DNA of 64,000 bases from Qipengyuania sp. SS22 (GCF_025736935.1 NZ_CP107048.1:124001-188000); one strand, 5' to 3'. Shown: positions 1-9,369, counted from the first letter of the stretch. A program made the numbers and translations. The notes: a model not told the origin generated them from the sequence alone.

Positions 1-1373
1 CCTGCGCCGCCGAACTCGGGCGACCCGCCGCCAAGATAGTTCTGGCGGAGGATTTCCGCGCTGCGTTCGTCCCAGGTATAGCGTCCGCCGACCGACAGGC
101 TGAACTGGTCGGTCAGATCATAGGTGAAGTCGCCGAAGATGGCGAAAGTCTCGGTATCGACATTCGCCTGGGTGAAAGCGGTCAGCCCGGCGAAGGTGGT
201 GAAGATACGCACATCGAACAGCGTGTCCGCCTTGGCATCGAGGTAGTAGAAGCCGAGCAGTCCGGCGAACGGTCCGTCATTGTCCCACAGAAGCTGGAAT
301 TCCTGGCTGATCTGTTCGTTGAGATAGGCGCCGGGCACGTCGAGATCGACTGCGGGGAGCGCATCGAAATCGATCGGCGAATAGCTGTCATCCTTGCGCC
401 AGGCGGAAATCGACCGCAGCGTCAGCGCGTCGCTCAGCTCGATTTCGGCATGCATCGCCAGGCCGTAGGATTCGACCTCTTGCTCGGGATCGTTGAGCGC
501 CCCGCGCGTGTCGAAGACATTGTCGAGCACGGGCGCGCCCGACACCAGCCCGGGGATGAGCCGGTGGCCGCCGCGCGGATCGCTGCTGTCCTTGGTATAG
601 TCCCCCTGGATCCGGATGAAGCCGGGCTCGCCGTAGCCGCCGACCTCAAGGCTCATCCGGCCACCCCAGATATCCTTGTTATAGTTTTCCAGACCGGTGG
701 TGAGGTTGTCGCCGAACCCACCGCGCGACAGCCGCGCGACCGATCCGCCGACGCGGACCAGATCACTGATCGGCGCCGAAGCGGTGATCACGCCTTCGGC
801 CTGGTCGTCGGTGCCGTAAGTCGCGCGCACTTCGATCGAGGGATCGAGCGGCAGGCGCCGCGTGACGTATTTGACCGCGCCGCCGATCGTGTTGCGACCA
901 TAGAGCGTGCCCTGCGGGCCGCGCAGGACTTCGATGCGCTCGACATCATAGATATCCAGCACGGCGGCCTGCGGGCGGTTGAGATAGACATCGTCGAGAT
1001 AGATGCCGACGCCCTGTTCGAAGCCCGAAACGGGGTCCTGCTGGCCGATCCCGCGGATAAAGGCCGACAGCGTCGAATTGGTCGCACGACTGGCTTCTAG
1101 CGTGACGTTGGGCACGCTCTGGCCGACATCGGTGATGTCCAGCGCGCCGCGCCGCGAAAGCTCTTCGCCGCTGATTGCGGTAACGGCCACCGGCACGTCG
1201 ATCAGCCGCTCTTCGCGGCGGCGGGCGGTGACGATGATGACATTGTCGTCGGCGGCAGGTGCAGCCTCGGCAATCTGGTCATCGGCCACTTGGGCAGATG
1301 CAGGGGCGGCGGCAAGCGCGGCGGTTGCCGCGCCGCACAGCAGGCTGACGGTAAGAATCTGTGTCGGACGCAT
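1..1373 (-). CDS. TonB-dependent receptor, C-terminus beyond left window edge
   Basis: This is an outer-membrane TonB-dependent receptor for energised uptake of an unidentified substrate. The first 457 residues are in the window and the open frame runs off the left edge. Residues 1 to about 28 form a signal peptide ending in ASAQ. A TonB-box-like VIIVTARRRE follows. The plug domain is clear, with RGIGQQDP, the GVGIYLDDVY motif, and IEVLRGPQGTLYGRNTIGGAV. The start of the beta-barrel, with alternating aromatic strands, is visible after that. It is divergent from a TetR-family gene, and a 17-bp inverted repeat lies in the shared promoter region, so repression by that TetR protein is likely but inferred. 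The plug resembles the sphingomonad receptors for aromatic or plant-derived compounds, but the substrate cannot be read from sequence. Confidence 0.93.
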   Translation of the reverse strand, partial: MRPTQILTVSLLCGAATAALAAAPASAQVADDQIAEAAPAADDNVIIVTARRREERLIDVPVAVTAISGEELSRRGALDITDVGQSVPNVTLEASRATNSTLSAFIRGIGQQDPVSGFEQGVGIYLDDVYLNRPQAAVLDIYDVERIEVLRGPQGTLYGRNTIGGAVKYVTRRLPLDPSIEVRATYGTDDQAEGVITASAPISDLVRVGGSVARLSRGGFGDNLTTGLENYNKDIWGGRMSLEVGGYGEPGFIRIQGDYTKDSSDPRGGHRLIPGLVSGAPVLDNVFDTRGALNDPEQEVESYGLAMHAEIELSDALTLRSISAWRKDDSYSPIDFDALPAVDLDVPGAYLNEQISQEFQLLWDNDGPFAGLLGFYYLDAKADTLFDVRIFTTFAGLTAFTQANVDTETFAIFGDFTYDLTDQFSLSVGGRYTWDERSAEILRQNYLGGGSPEFGGA

Positions 1374-1393
1374 TTCGGTATCTCCCTCCCGAT

Positions 1394-1410
1394 TGTCTTA
1401 TTGGAAGACA
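1394..1410. promoter_or_regulatory. Candidate TetR operator
   Basis: A perfect inverted repeat, TGTCTT-ATTGG-AAGACA, lies between the divergent TonB receptor and TetR genes, about 20 bp upstream of the receptor start. Size and symmetry suit a TetR-family dimer. That this TetR protein binds here is inference from position. Confidence 0.45.
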
Positions 1411-1498
1411 CGATACTGAAACCTGAACCACCTTTCAAGTTTGTTGTTGCGCGGGGAGTCCGATTTGATAGGCTGGCTGCGTTTCGGAGGGACGAACC

Positions 1499-2110
1499 TT
1501 GGCTGCATTGCATAACCCCGGCGACAAGACGCCGCGCACCGAGCGCGGGCGCAAGACGCTGCGCAAGCTGCTCGATGCAGCCGCGACCGAGTTTGCCGAC
1601 AAGGGGTTTCACGAAGCCTCGATCAGCGGGATAACCCGCAGCGCGGGCGTCGCGCTGGGCACGTTCTATACCTATTTCGACAGCAAGGATGCGGTCTTCC
1701 GCGCGCTCGTTTCCGACATGAGCGCTGGCGTCGGCAAGGCGGCGCGCGAGGCGCTCGACCCGTCGATGGGCGCACTCGAGATCGAACGCGCCGCACTGCG
1801 CGCGTTTCTCGAATTTGCTGCCCAGCACAAGGAAATCTACCGCATTATCGACGAAGCCGAGTTCGTCGATCCGGACAGCTACCGCAAGCATTATGAAACC
1901 ATCGGCGCCCGTATCGAGGAACGGCTCAGGCAGGGCGGCGACAGCGGCGAATTCGTCCCGGATCTGGGCACGCCCGAAGCCTGGGCGCTGATGGGGATGA
2001 ACGTGTTCCTCGGCCTGCGCTATGTCATCTGGGGGCGGGAGGGCGATCCCGATTTCACCGAAATCGCGCGCCGTGCCAATATCTTGCTGACGCAGGGGAT
2101 CGGCCGCTAG
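1499..2110 (+). CDS. TetR-family transcriptional regulator
   Basis: A 203-residue DNA-binding repressor of the TetR/AcrR family. The N-terminal helix-turn-helix is textbook: AAATEFADKGFHEASISGI, then AGVALGTFYTYFDSKDAVF at about residues 48-66. The C-terminal two thirds is a helical ligand-binding and dimer domain with no recognisable ligand signature. The start is TTG, chosen because GGAGG at 1486-1490 lies 8 nt upstream and no better start is in frame. The gene is divergent from the TonB receptor at the left edge and shares a 125-bp promoter region with it. It probably controls that receptor and possibly itself. The next gene downstream has its own strong ribosome site. Confidence 0.92.
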   Translation: MAALHNPGDKTPRTERGRKTLRKLLDAAATEFADKGFHEASISGITRSAGVALGTFYTYFDSKDAVFRALVSDMSAGVGKAAREALDPSMGALEIERAALRAFLEFAAQHKEIYRIIDEAEFVDPDSYRKHYETIGARIEERLRQGGDSGEFVPDLGTPEAWALMGMNVFLGLRYVIWGREGDPDFTEIARRANILLTQGIGR

Positions 2111-2171
2111 TCTCTCGCCCCGTGGAACCACCGGGCGGTGGGGCCGTTGGTTTCCCAAAGGAGAAATCAAC

Positions 2172-2435
2172 ATGATCGGCAAGGTAATCGGAGCATTCGT
2201 CGGCGACAGGCTCGCCAAACAAACCGGCGGTATCGGCGGCGCCAGCGGGGCCGCGCTCGGCGTTGTCGCCACCAGTGTCCTGCGCCGGATGAGCCTCCCC
2301 GCGATGGTCGCGCTGGGCGTCGGCGGCTATGTCGTCAAGAAGGTGATCGACAAGAAGCAGGTGGGCGATGACACGAGCACCCCGCCCCAAACCTCGACTG
2401 CGCCTGCGAGCGCGGCCAAGGCCAGGGCTGCCTGA
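2172..2435 (+). CDS. Small glycine-rich membrane-associated protein of unknown function
   Basis: An 87-residue protein that I do not recognise. Residues 1-60 are rich in Gly and Ala with small-residue spacing (GGIGGASGAALGVV), followed by a hydrophobic segment VALGVGGYVV and then KKVIDKK. This glycine-zipper pattern suggests membrane insertion or oligomerisation. The tail of about 25 residues is a Thr/Pro/Ala-rich disordered stretch. The start is well set: AAAGGAG ends 8 nt before the ATG. A strong intrinsic terminator follows at 2463, so it can be a single-gene unit or be read through from the TetR gene 61 bp upstream. Function is unknown. Confidence 0.7.
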   Translation: MIGKVIGAFVGDRLAKQTGGIGGASGAALGVVATSVLRRMSLPAMVALGVGGYVVKKVIDKKQVGDDTSTPPQTSTAPASAAKARAA

Positions 2436-2462
2436 CATCGTCCCATCCGTTTTCGGACTAGC

Positions 2463-2491
2463 GAAGGGCCGCCCCGATCGGGCGGCCCTTC
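2463..2491 (+). terminator. Intrinsic terminator after the small glycine-rich gene
   Basis: A perfect 12-bp GC-rich stem, GAAGGGCCGCCC / GGGCGGCCCTTC, with a 5-nt loop. The T tract is poor, as is common in GC-rich alphaproteobacteria. Confidence 0.75.
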
Positions 2492-2611
2492 TGCGTTTCG
2501 GGAACAAGACATTTGCATCTTGCGCCCCGCTTTCTATGCTTCCACCACACGGTTCCCCCGAAACATACGACCACTTCGCGCCCTGTACGGTGTGCAAGGG
2601 CAGGAGATAGC

Positions 2612-4294
2612 ATGACAGCCGAGACCGATTATCCAGTCGAGCCTCCGCTGATAGATTTACCGATCAAGACCGCCTCGCGCGGATTTTACGATGGCTTCAG
2701 TCGTGAAGTGACGATCCCCTCGAAGGTGATCGTTTCGCTGCTGATCATGTGGGCGATCTTCTTTCCGGTGAATGCGAGCGAAACGCTCACCGCCGCCAAT
2801 TCGAGCATCATCGCCACCTTCTCCGGCTGGTATGTCTATCTGGTCGCATTCCTGATGTTGGCGTGTTTCGTGCTCGCGATCATCCCGCAATCGGGCAGCC
2901 TGCGCATTGGCAACCCGGGCGAGAAACCCGAATTCGGGCGCTTCTCGTGGTTCGCCATGCTGTTCGGCGCGGGCATCGGAATCGGCATGCTGACCTACTC
3001 GACCGGCGAGCCGCTGGCGCATTTCTCGAACAATCCGGACATCATCCGCGGCGCGATCGAGGCGCAGACCGCCGAGGCGATCCGTCCCGCCTATATCTAC
3101 ACTTTCCTCCACTGGGGGTTCGCCGCGTGGGGTACCTATGCGCTGGTCGGTCTGGCGATCGGCTATGTCGCCTATCGCCGTGATCTGCCGCTGACGATCC
3201 GTTCGGGCCTTGCCCCGCTGTTCGGCCTTAACCTGTCGGGTCGTTGGGGACATCTGGTCGATATCGTCGCGGTCGTTGCAACCATCCTCGGCGTGGCGGT
3301 GACAATGGGCTTCGGGGTGGAACAATTTGTCGCCGGCCTGGCCCGCCTGGGGCTGGGCGACTGGTTGCTCGACCCCGATGGATCATCCTCCGCGCTGGCG
3401 GTTATCGCCGCGCTAGTGGTGCTCGTCGGTGCCTCGACGCTCAGTGCGCTGTCGGGTGTGGGTCGGGGGATCAAATGGCTTTCCAACCTCAATATGGGCC
3501 TGTCCTTCGCGCTGCTGGCGCTCTTCCTCGTCGCGGGGTCGGGTCTTTATGGGTTGCAACTGCTGGGTGTGAGCCTCTGGGATTACGTCCGCACGCTGGT
3601 GCCGAACTCGCTGACACTGTTCCAGGGCGGCGGCGAATTCGGTGATGCACTGGTGCAATGGCAGCTCGACTGGTCGGTATTCTACTGGGCATGGTGGATC
3701 GCATTCGCGCCGTTCGTCGGCATGTTCATCGCACGCATTTCACGCGGCCGGACGATCCGCGAATATGTTCTCGGCGTGGTCCTCGTGCCCTCGCTGATGT
3801 GCTTCTTCTGGATGACGATTGTCGGCGGGACCGCCATCGATCTCGAACTGAGCGGGGCGGCGCAGGGCAGCATCGTCAACGCCGGGCTCTCGGACCAGCT
3901 GTTCGCCACTCTCGCGGTGCTGCTCGATCCGGCGGTGGCATCGGTCGTGTCGGGTCTCGTTGTGCTGCTGCTGATGACCTATCTCATCACCTCCGCCGAC
4001 AGCGCGATCCTGATCGTCAATACGATCAACGGGGCAGGGGATAGCGAAGGCGAGCGCCGTCATCACATTCTGTTCTGGGGCGCAGCACTGGCCTTCGTGG
4101 TCGGCAGCATGCTGATCCTCGGCGGGATCGATGCGATCCGGATCACCATGATCATCGGCGCGCTGCCGTTCAGCTTCGTGGTGGCGATCATGGGCGTCGC
4201 GATCCTCAAGGCGGTGGCCTACGACCTGCGGCGCAAGCACCACGGCGTGCCCACTACTGCGCAGGCCTGCAACGAAATCGCTGCCGGCAAGTAA
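2612..4294 (+). CDS. BCCT-family betaine/choline/carnitine transporter
   Basis: A 560-residue secondary transporter of the betaine-choline-carnitine family, which imports trimethylammonium compounds with Na+ or H+. It has about 12 hydrophobic segments. Two family signatures are plain: FGAGIGIGMLTYSTGEP (the glycine-rich TM3 stretch) and the tryptophan-rich DWSVFYWAWWIAFAPF followed by GMFIARISRGRTIRE. The frame is open upstream to 2513, but the ATG at 2612 is preferred because GGCAGGAG lies just before it and the protein then starts with a short hydrophilic tail (MTAETDYPVEPP) as in relatives. There is no adjacent choline dehydrogenase or betaine aldehyde dehydrogenase, so the substrate is open. 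No long C-terminal osmosensor domain is present. Confidence 0.93.
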   Translation: MTAETDYPVEPPLIDLPIKTASRGFYDGFSREVTIPSKVIVSLLIMWAIFFPVNASETLTAANSSIIATFSGWYVYLVAFLMLACFVLAIIPQSGSLRIGNPGEKPEFGRFSWFAMLFGAGIGIGMLTYSTGEPLAHFSNNPDIIRGAIEAQTAEAIRPAYIYTFLHWGFAAWGTYALVGLAIGYVAYRRDLPLTIRSGLAPLFGLNLSGRWGHLVDIVAVVATILGVAVTMGFGVEQFVAGLARLGLGDWLLDPDGSSSALAVIAALVVLVGASTLSALSGVGRGIKWLSNLNMGLSFALLALFLVAGSGLYGLQLLGVSLWDYVRTLVPNSLTLFQGGGEFGDALVQWQLDWSVFYWAWWIAFAPFVGMFIARISRGRTIREYVLGVVLVPSLMCFFWMTIVGGTAIDLELSGAAQGSIVNAGLSDQLFATLAVLLDPAVASVVSGLVVLLLMTYLITSADSAILIVNTINGAGDSEGERRHHILFWGAALAFVVGSMLILGGIDAIRITMIIGALPFSFVVAIMGVAILKAVAYDLRRKHHGVPTTAQACNEIAAGK

Positions 4295-4667
4295 CCGCTT
4301 TCCTAGAGTTCCAGGCAATTGGTAGCGGATTGAAATGGATATCCGCGACCACTTGGCGGGTATTTGTGCATTTTATAAGTAAAATCCGAACGCGATTTCA
4401 AATTATAAGTCGCGAAAATGAATATTTGCGATCTTCATGCTGGAATTAAAAAGTAATCTATCCGGCGGAATTGAATGTTGTTTCGATGCCACAGGCGTGG
4501 CCATAATCCCCCTCGTGTCCGGTGTCTCCGGTGGTCGCCTTCGATCAAGCTTGTTACTGCTTTCAAAGGCGACGGTTCCAATCTGAATTCGCGCCCTGTT
4601 TTGCCGGTCGGACTGGGGTCTGTCCGCGAGGCAATTGAGACATAATCGAGAGCGAGGGCTTCCCGAA
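4295..4667. other. AT-rich 373-bp intergenic region upstream of TonB receptor
   Basis: No gene is seen here. The middle, about 4350-4470, is markedly AT-richer than the rest of the window. It carries two copies of TTATAAGT exactly 30 bp apart (4373-4380 and 4403-4410) and an inverted pair CGCGA...TCGCG around the second copy. It probably holds the promoter and operators of the TonB receptor at 4668, but no Fur-type box was found. Confidence 0.5.
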
Positions 4668-7313
4668 ATGAAATATCTTGTAAGCGGTGCGTCGTTGGGC
4701 GCGCTGGCTATTGCATCCGCAGCACCTGTCGCGGCGCAGGACACTGCACCCGCCACCCAGGAACGCCAGGGCGGCGTCAACGTCATCATCGTGACCGCGC
4801 AGAAGCGTAGCGAAGACCTCCAGGACGTGCCCGTCTCTGTGTCCGCGATCGGCGAAGAAGGGCTCGAAGAGCTCGCCATCGACACTTTCGAGGACTACCT
4901 CGAGCAACTGCCGACGGTTACCGCGGGCGGCAGCGGCCCGGGCCAGAGCACGATCTATATTCGCGGCCTTGCCTCGACCACGCCCAACCTCACCACCGCC
5001 GGCGTCGCGGGCCTCGCGCCCAATGTTGCCATGTATCTCGACGAGCAGCCGCTCGCGCAGCCGGGGCGTAACCTCGATGTCTATGCCGCCGATCTGGCGC
5101 GCATCGAAGTGCTCTCGGGTCCGCAGGGCACGCTGTTCGGGGCCAGCTCGCAGGCCGGCGTCGTCCGCCTGATCACCAACAAGCCCGACCTCGGCGGCTT
5201 CGACGCCGGGTTCAACACCGGCGTGTCCTTCACCAAGGGCGGCGAAAGCAGCTACAAGGTCGATGCGATGGTCAATGTGCCCGTCACCGACACCTTCGCG
5301 CTGCGCGGCGTGGTCTATCTCGACGACCAGGGCGGCTATGTCGACAATGTCGCAGGCACCCGCAACGCCAGCGAAAGCGCCCGCTTCCGTTCCGCGGGAA
5401 CGATGCGTTCGAACGGCGTTCCGGTCAGCGCGCTGCGCGGCGGCTTCCAGGCCGGGGCCGACCTGTCGAACGTCAATTTCATCGACGCCGATAACGCCGG
5501 CATCGTCGAAGACGATTTCAACGACACGCAATACGCCGGCTTCCGTGCGACCGCGCTGTGGGAAATCACCCCCGATTGGACCGTGACGGTCGCGCATTCG
5601 CGCCAGAGCGTCGAAAGCGACGGCGTGTTCTTTGCCGATCCCGAACTCGGCGGTCTCGATGACCTCGAAATCCAGCGCTACGAGGAAGACCGGCTCGAAG
5701 ACGATTTCTCGAACACCAGCTGGACCGTCGAAGGCCGCCTGGCGATGCTCGATGTGGTCTACACCGGTGCCTATACCGACCGCGAGACCGAACAGCGGGT
5801 TGATTATTCCGACTATCTCTTCGTCGGCCAGTACCTGCCTTACTACATCTGCGACGGCAGCGTCAGCTATCCCGGCGCGGCCGATCCCAGCGGCACCTGC
5901 CAGGCGCCGAACCTCTATGTGACCTCGGCCAGCAAGACGAGCGTGTTCACGCAGGAACTGCGCTTCAGCACGCCCGCGGAAAACCGCTGGCGCGTGACTG
6001 CTGGCGGCTTCTATTCGGACCTCGAGCTGAAGGAACGCAACGACTTCGCCTATCCGGGCAATGTTCTTGCTCAGCCCTTCGGCCCGTTCGCACCGAACTT
6101 CCCGCAGGACGGTTTCACCTCCGATCCGGGCCCGTTCCCGGCGGAAACGATCTTCCGCAACGACATCCGCCGGACGGACGAACAATGGGGCATCTTCGGC
6201 GAAGCCAGCTTCGACATCGTGCCCGACCTGCTCACCGTTACGCTGGGCGCGCGCTATTACGATATCGAAGTCGATTTCGAAGGCAGCGCCAATGGCAGCT
6301 TCTGCAACAGCGGCGCCGCGGCCGACGCCAATGCCTTCGGTACCGATCTGAACGATCTGTATGATGGCGATGGCGAATACACCTTCATCGGTTCGTGCGA
6401 TGCCTCGCTGCGGCAGACCTTCGACCTGAACGACAGCCTTGCCGACATCCAGGCGGCGGGTCTTTCGGCTTCGCAAGCGCAACAGGTGTTCAACGCCGTC
6501 CGCGCGCCCGACACTGCCAAGACCGATGGGTTCATCTACAAGGCGACGGCAACGTTTACCCCGACCGAAGACCTGCTGTTCTACCTGACCTATTCGGAAG
6601 GTTTCCGTCCCGGCCTGCTTAACCGGCCGGGCGGCGCGACCAATGGTGCGGGCTTCACTGTCCCGTTCGAGCTCGAAACCGACGAGGTCCAGAACTACGA
6701 ACTGGGCTGGAAGCTCGATCTTGCCGATGGCCAGTTCCGTTTCAACGGCAGCGCCTTCTATGTCGACATCAGCCGTCTGCAGACCACCATCTTCGACCCC
6801 TCGATCACCAATCTGTTCTTCTCGGCCAATGCCGCGGATGCACGGATCAAGGGCGTCGAAGCGGACTTTACCTTCGCGCCCTATTCGGCGCCGGGGCTGA
6901 CGGTGGCGGGTGCTTTCTCGGTGCTCGATACCGAGATCACCGAAGTGCTGATCCCGACGTCCGACGTGGTCGAAGGTTCGGACCTCGCGTTCGCGCCGTC
7001 GTTCCAGGGGAACCTGCGTGTCCGTTACGAATGGGACCTGTCGGCAACGCTGGGCGCCTATGTCCAGCCGCAGGTCAGCTATTCGGCGTCGAAGTTCACC
7101 GACGTGATCGAGATCAACAAGCTCGAGCTCGACAGCTACACCGTGGTCGATTTCGCTGCCGGGATCACCTCGGACAATTGGAAGTTCGAGCTGTTCGGCG
7201 ACAATCTGTTCGACGAACGCGCGCAGATCTCGGGCAATTTCGTCAACGATCGCGCACGGATCAGCACCAACCGTCCGCTGACGGTCGGTATCAGGGTCGG
7301 CTACGACTACTGA
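4668..7313 (+). CDS. TonB-dependent receptor
   Basis: An 881-residue outer-membrane TonB-dependent receptor. MKYLVSGASLGALAIASAAPVAAQ is the signal peptide. VNVIIVTAQKRSEDLQDVPV is the TonB box and plug start. The plug motifs are present as YIRGLAST and IEVLSGPQGTLFGASSQAG. The beta-barrel ends in the usual aromatic residue (GYDY). A TTG 33 bp upstream is also in frame, but the ATG at 4668 places the signal peptide correctly. The transcript meets a strong stem-loop at 7336 before the TPR-sulfotransferase gene 79 bp downstream, so both are probably expressed from the AT-rich promoter region with partial attenuation. The substrate is unknown. The family (RSEDLQDVPVSVSA type) is greatly expanded in sphingomonads. 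Confidence 0.93.
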   Translation: MKYLVSGASLGALAIASAAPVAAQDTAPATQERQGGVNVIIVTAQKRSEDLQDVPVSVSAIGEEGLEELAIDTFEDYLEQLPTVTAGGSGPGQSTIYIRGLASTTPNLTTAGVAGLAPNVAMYLDEQPLAQPGRNLDVYAADLARIEVLSGPQGTLFGASSQAGVVRLITNKPDLGGFDAGFNTGVSFTKGGESSYKVDAMVNVPVTDTFALRGVVYLDDQGGYVDNVAGTRNASESARFRSAGTMRSNGVPVSALRGGFQAGADLSNVNFIDADNAGIVEDDFNDTQYAGFRATALWEITPDWTVTVAHSRQSVESDGVFFADPELGGLDDLEIQRYEEDRLEDDFSNTSWTVEGRLAMLDVVYTGAYTDRETEQRVDYSDYLFVGQYLPYYICDGSVSYPGAADPSGTCQAPNLYVTSASKTSVFTQELRFSTPAENRWRVTAGGFYSDLELKERNDFAYPGNVLAQPFGPFAPNFPQDGFTSDPGPFPAETIFRNDIRRTDEQWGIFGEASFDIVPDLLTVTLGARYYDIEVDFEGSANGSFCNSGAAADANAFGTDLNDLYDGDGEYTFIGSCDASLRQTFDLNDSLADIQAAGLSASQAQQVFNAVRAPDTAKTDGFIYKATATFTPTEDLLFYLTYSEGFRPGLLNRPGGATNGAGFTVPFELETDEVQNYELGWKLDLADGQFRFNGSAFYVDISRLQTTIFDPSITNLFFSANAADARIKGVEADFTFAPYSAPGLTVAGAFSVLDTEITEVLIPTSDVVEGSDLAFAPSFQGNLRVRYEWDLSATLGAYVQPQVSYSASKFTDVIEINKLELDSYTVVDFAAGITSDNWKFELFGDNLFDERAQISGNFVNDRARISTNRPLTVGIRVGYDY

Positions 7314-7335
7314 TCCGTACCACCGGAAAACAGGG

Positions 7336-7373
7336 CGGCGGGGGCGAACACGGGTTCGCCTCCGCCGTTTCTC
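7336..7373 (+). terminator. Stem-loop between TonB receptor and sulfotransferase
   Basis: A 14-bp stem, CGGCGGGGGCGAAC / GTTCGCCTCCGCCG, with one G-U pair and a 4-nt loop, followed by TTTCTCTTT. It lies between two co-directional genes and ends 19 bp before the next start. It could be a full terminator or a partial one that lowers expression of the second gene. Confidence 0.65.
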
Positions 7374-7392
7374 TTTGTAAGGGTCGCAGGCA

Positions 7393-9369
7393 ATGACGAC
7401 ACGCGACGACAGTCTGGCGCGGGCGCAGCAGGCGCTGCAGGCAGGCGATTTCGCCACGGGAGCGGCGCTGGTCGAGCCTGTGCTGATGAATGATCCGGCC
7501 GATGGCGAAGCGCTGTATCTGGCCGCGGTCGCCGCGCGCTATCTTGAACGGTTCGACGACGCCGACCGGCATCTTGCGGCGCTCCATGCCGCCATGCCCG
7601 AATACGGCCGCGCATGGCAGGAAGCTGGGCACCTTGCACGCGCCATGGCCGATATTCCTGGTGCCATTGCCGCCTTCGGCCGCGCCACGCGGTTCAATCC
7701 CGCGCTCGATGCCAGCTGGCGCGCGCTGGCCGAGCTTGAACAGGGCCGGGGACGCCCTGCCGAAGCGCAGGCGGCCCGCGCGCAGGCCGATCGCATCGCC
7801 GCGCTCCCGCGCGAACTGGTCGCGGTTACGCATCATCTGCACGAAGGCCGGCTGCTGCGGGCAGAGGAAATATGCCGCCATTTCCTGCGCGCCAATCCGC
7901 GCAATGTCGAAGGCATGCGGTTGCTCGCGCAGATCGGCATCAAACTGGGCATTCTCGATGATGCGGAGTTCCTGCTCGACAGCGCGCAGGCGTTCGAACC
8001 CGACAATATCCAGATCCGGCTCGACTATATCGATGCGCTGCGGCGGCGGCAGAAATTCGCGCAGGCGCGCGAACAGGCCGAAACGCTCCATGCGCGCGAT
8101 CCCGACAACCCGCTGTTCCAGTCGCATCTCGCGATCGAGAGCATGCAGACGGGCGATTACGCGCGCGCCTTCGAACTGTTCGACGCCATTCTCGCCAAGC
8201 TGCCGCGCGATCCCGCGACGCTGACCAGCAAGGGCCATGCGCTCAAGACCACCGGCGCGCAGGAGGATGCGGTCGCCAGCTACCAGGCGGCCCTCGCGGC
8301 CAAGCCCGACCATGGCGATGCCTGGTATGCGCTCGCCAATCTCAAGACCTATCGCTTCACCGATGACGAGATCGCGGCGATGCGCGAGCAGGCCGGGCGC
8401 CCCGATCTCGCCTTCATGGACCGGGTCCATCTGTCCTTCGCGCTGGGCAAGGCGCTGGAAGATCGCGGCGATTATGCGGACAGTTTCGAGCATTACGAGC
8501 GCGGCAATACGCTCAAGCGCACGCAGACACGCTACAGCGCCGATGCGATGAGCGCCGAACTCGCCAGGCAGCGCGAGATCTGCACCCCCGAACTGTTCGC
8601 CAAACATGACGGCGTGGGCGATCCCGCGCCCGATCCGATCTTCATTCTCGGCCTGCCGCGCGCGGGCTCGACGCTGCTCGAACAGGTGCTGGCCAGCCAC
8701 AGCCGGATCGATGGCACGCTGGAACTGCCCAACATCCTCGCGCTCGCCCACCGCCTGCGCGGGCGCCGGGCAGGGCAGTTACGCTATCCCGAAGTGCTGC
8801 ACGATCTGACCGCCGAACAGCTAGCGTCCTTCGGCGCCAAGTTCATCGAGGATACGCGCGTACACCGGCAGGGCGCCCCCTTCTTCATCGACAAGATGCC
8901 GAACAATTTCCGCCATATCGGGCTAATCCATCTGATCCTGCCCAATGCGAAGATCATCGATGCGCGCCGCGCGCCGATGGATTGCTGTTTTTCCGGCTTC
9001 AAACAGCTGTTCGCCGAAGGGCAGGAGTTTACCTACGGCCTGCCCGAGATCGGGCGCTATTACGCCGATTATGTCGCGCTGATGGACCATTGGGACGCGG
9101 TGCTGCCGGGCAAAATCCTGCGTGTACAGCACGAAGACGTGCTCGACGATCTCGAAGGCCAGACCCGCCGCATGCTCGACTATCTCGGCCTGCCGTTCGA
9201 GGAGCAATGCCTCGCCTTCCACACCACCCGCCGCGCGGTCCGTACCGCGAGCAGCGAACAGGTCCGCCAGCCCATCAACCGCAGCGGCCAGGACGCATGG
9301 AAACCCTATGCGCCATGGCTCGCTCCGCTGCGCGAGGCGCTGGGCGAGGCGCTGGGCGAGCACGGCTGA
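7393..9369 (+). CDS. TPR-repeat sulfotransferase
   Basis: A 658-residue fusion of tetratricopeptide repeats (residues 1 to about 400) with a PAPS-dependent sulfotransferase domain (about 410-650). The PAPS 5'-phosphosulfate loop is GLPRAGST at residues 420-427. A second block, NAKIIDARRAPMDCCFS, fits the 3'-phosphate site. No signal peptide is seen, so the enzyme is probably cytoplasmic, with the TPR part acting as acceptor-binding scaffold. It follows a TonB receptor gene by 79 bp, a pairing I recall from other sphingomonads and caulobacters. The acceptor (peptide, glycan or small molecule) is unknown. No PAPS synthesis genes are nearby. Confidence 0.88.
   Translation: MTTRDDSLARAQQALQAGDFATGAALVEPVLMNDPADGEALYLAAVAARYLERFDDADRHLAALHAAMPEYGRAWQEAGHLARAMADIPGAIAAFGRATRFNPALDASWRALAELEQGRGRPAEAQAARAQADRIAALPRELVAVTHHLHEGRLLRAEEICRHFLRANPRNVEGMRLLAQIGIKLGILDDAEFLLDSAQAFEPDNIQIRLDYIDALRRRQKFAQAREQAETLHARDPDNPLFQSHLAIESMQTGDYARAFELFDAILAKLPRDPATLTSKGHALKTTGAQEDAVASYQAALAAKPDHGDAWYALANLKTYRFTDDEIAAMREQAGRPDLAFMDRVHLSFALGKALEDRGDYADSFEHYERGNTLKRTQTRYSADAMSAELARQREICTPELFAKHDGVGDPAPDPIFILGLPRAGSTLLEQVLASHSRIDGTLELPNILALAHRLRGRRAGQLRYPEVLHDLTAEQLASFGAKFIEDTRVHRQGAPFFIDKMPNNFRHIGLIHLILPNAKIIDARRAPMDCCFSGFKQLFAEGQEFTYGLPEIGRYYADYVALMDHWDAVLPGKILRVQHEDVLDDLEGQTRRMLDYLGLPFEEQCLAFHTTRRAVRTASSEQVRQPINRSGQDAWKPYAPWLAPLREALGEALGEHG

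Noticed and set aside
450..1100. Plus-strand frame of 216 codons near the left edge
   Set aside because: It is antisense to the plug and barrel of the truncated TonB receptor, which has clear motifs.
4563..7457. Long minus-strand open frame (over 900 codons) opposite the TonB receptor
   Set aside because: It mirrors the codon structure of the true gene in GC-rich DNA; it has no domain, signal or ribosome site.
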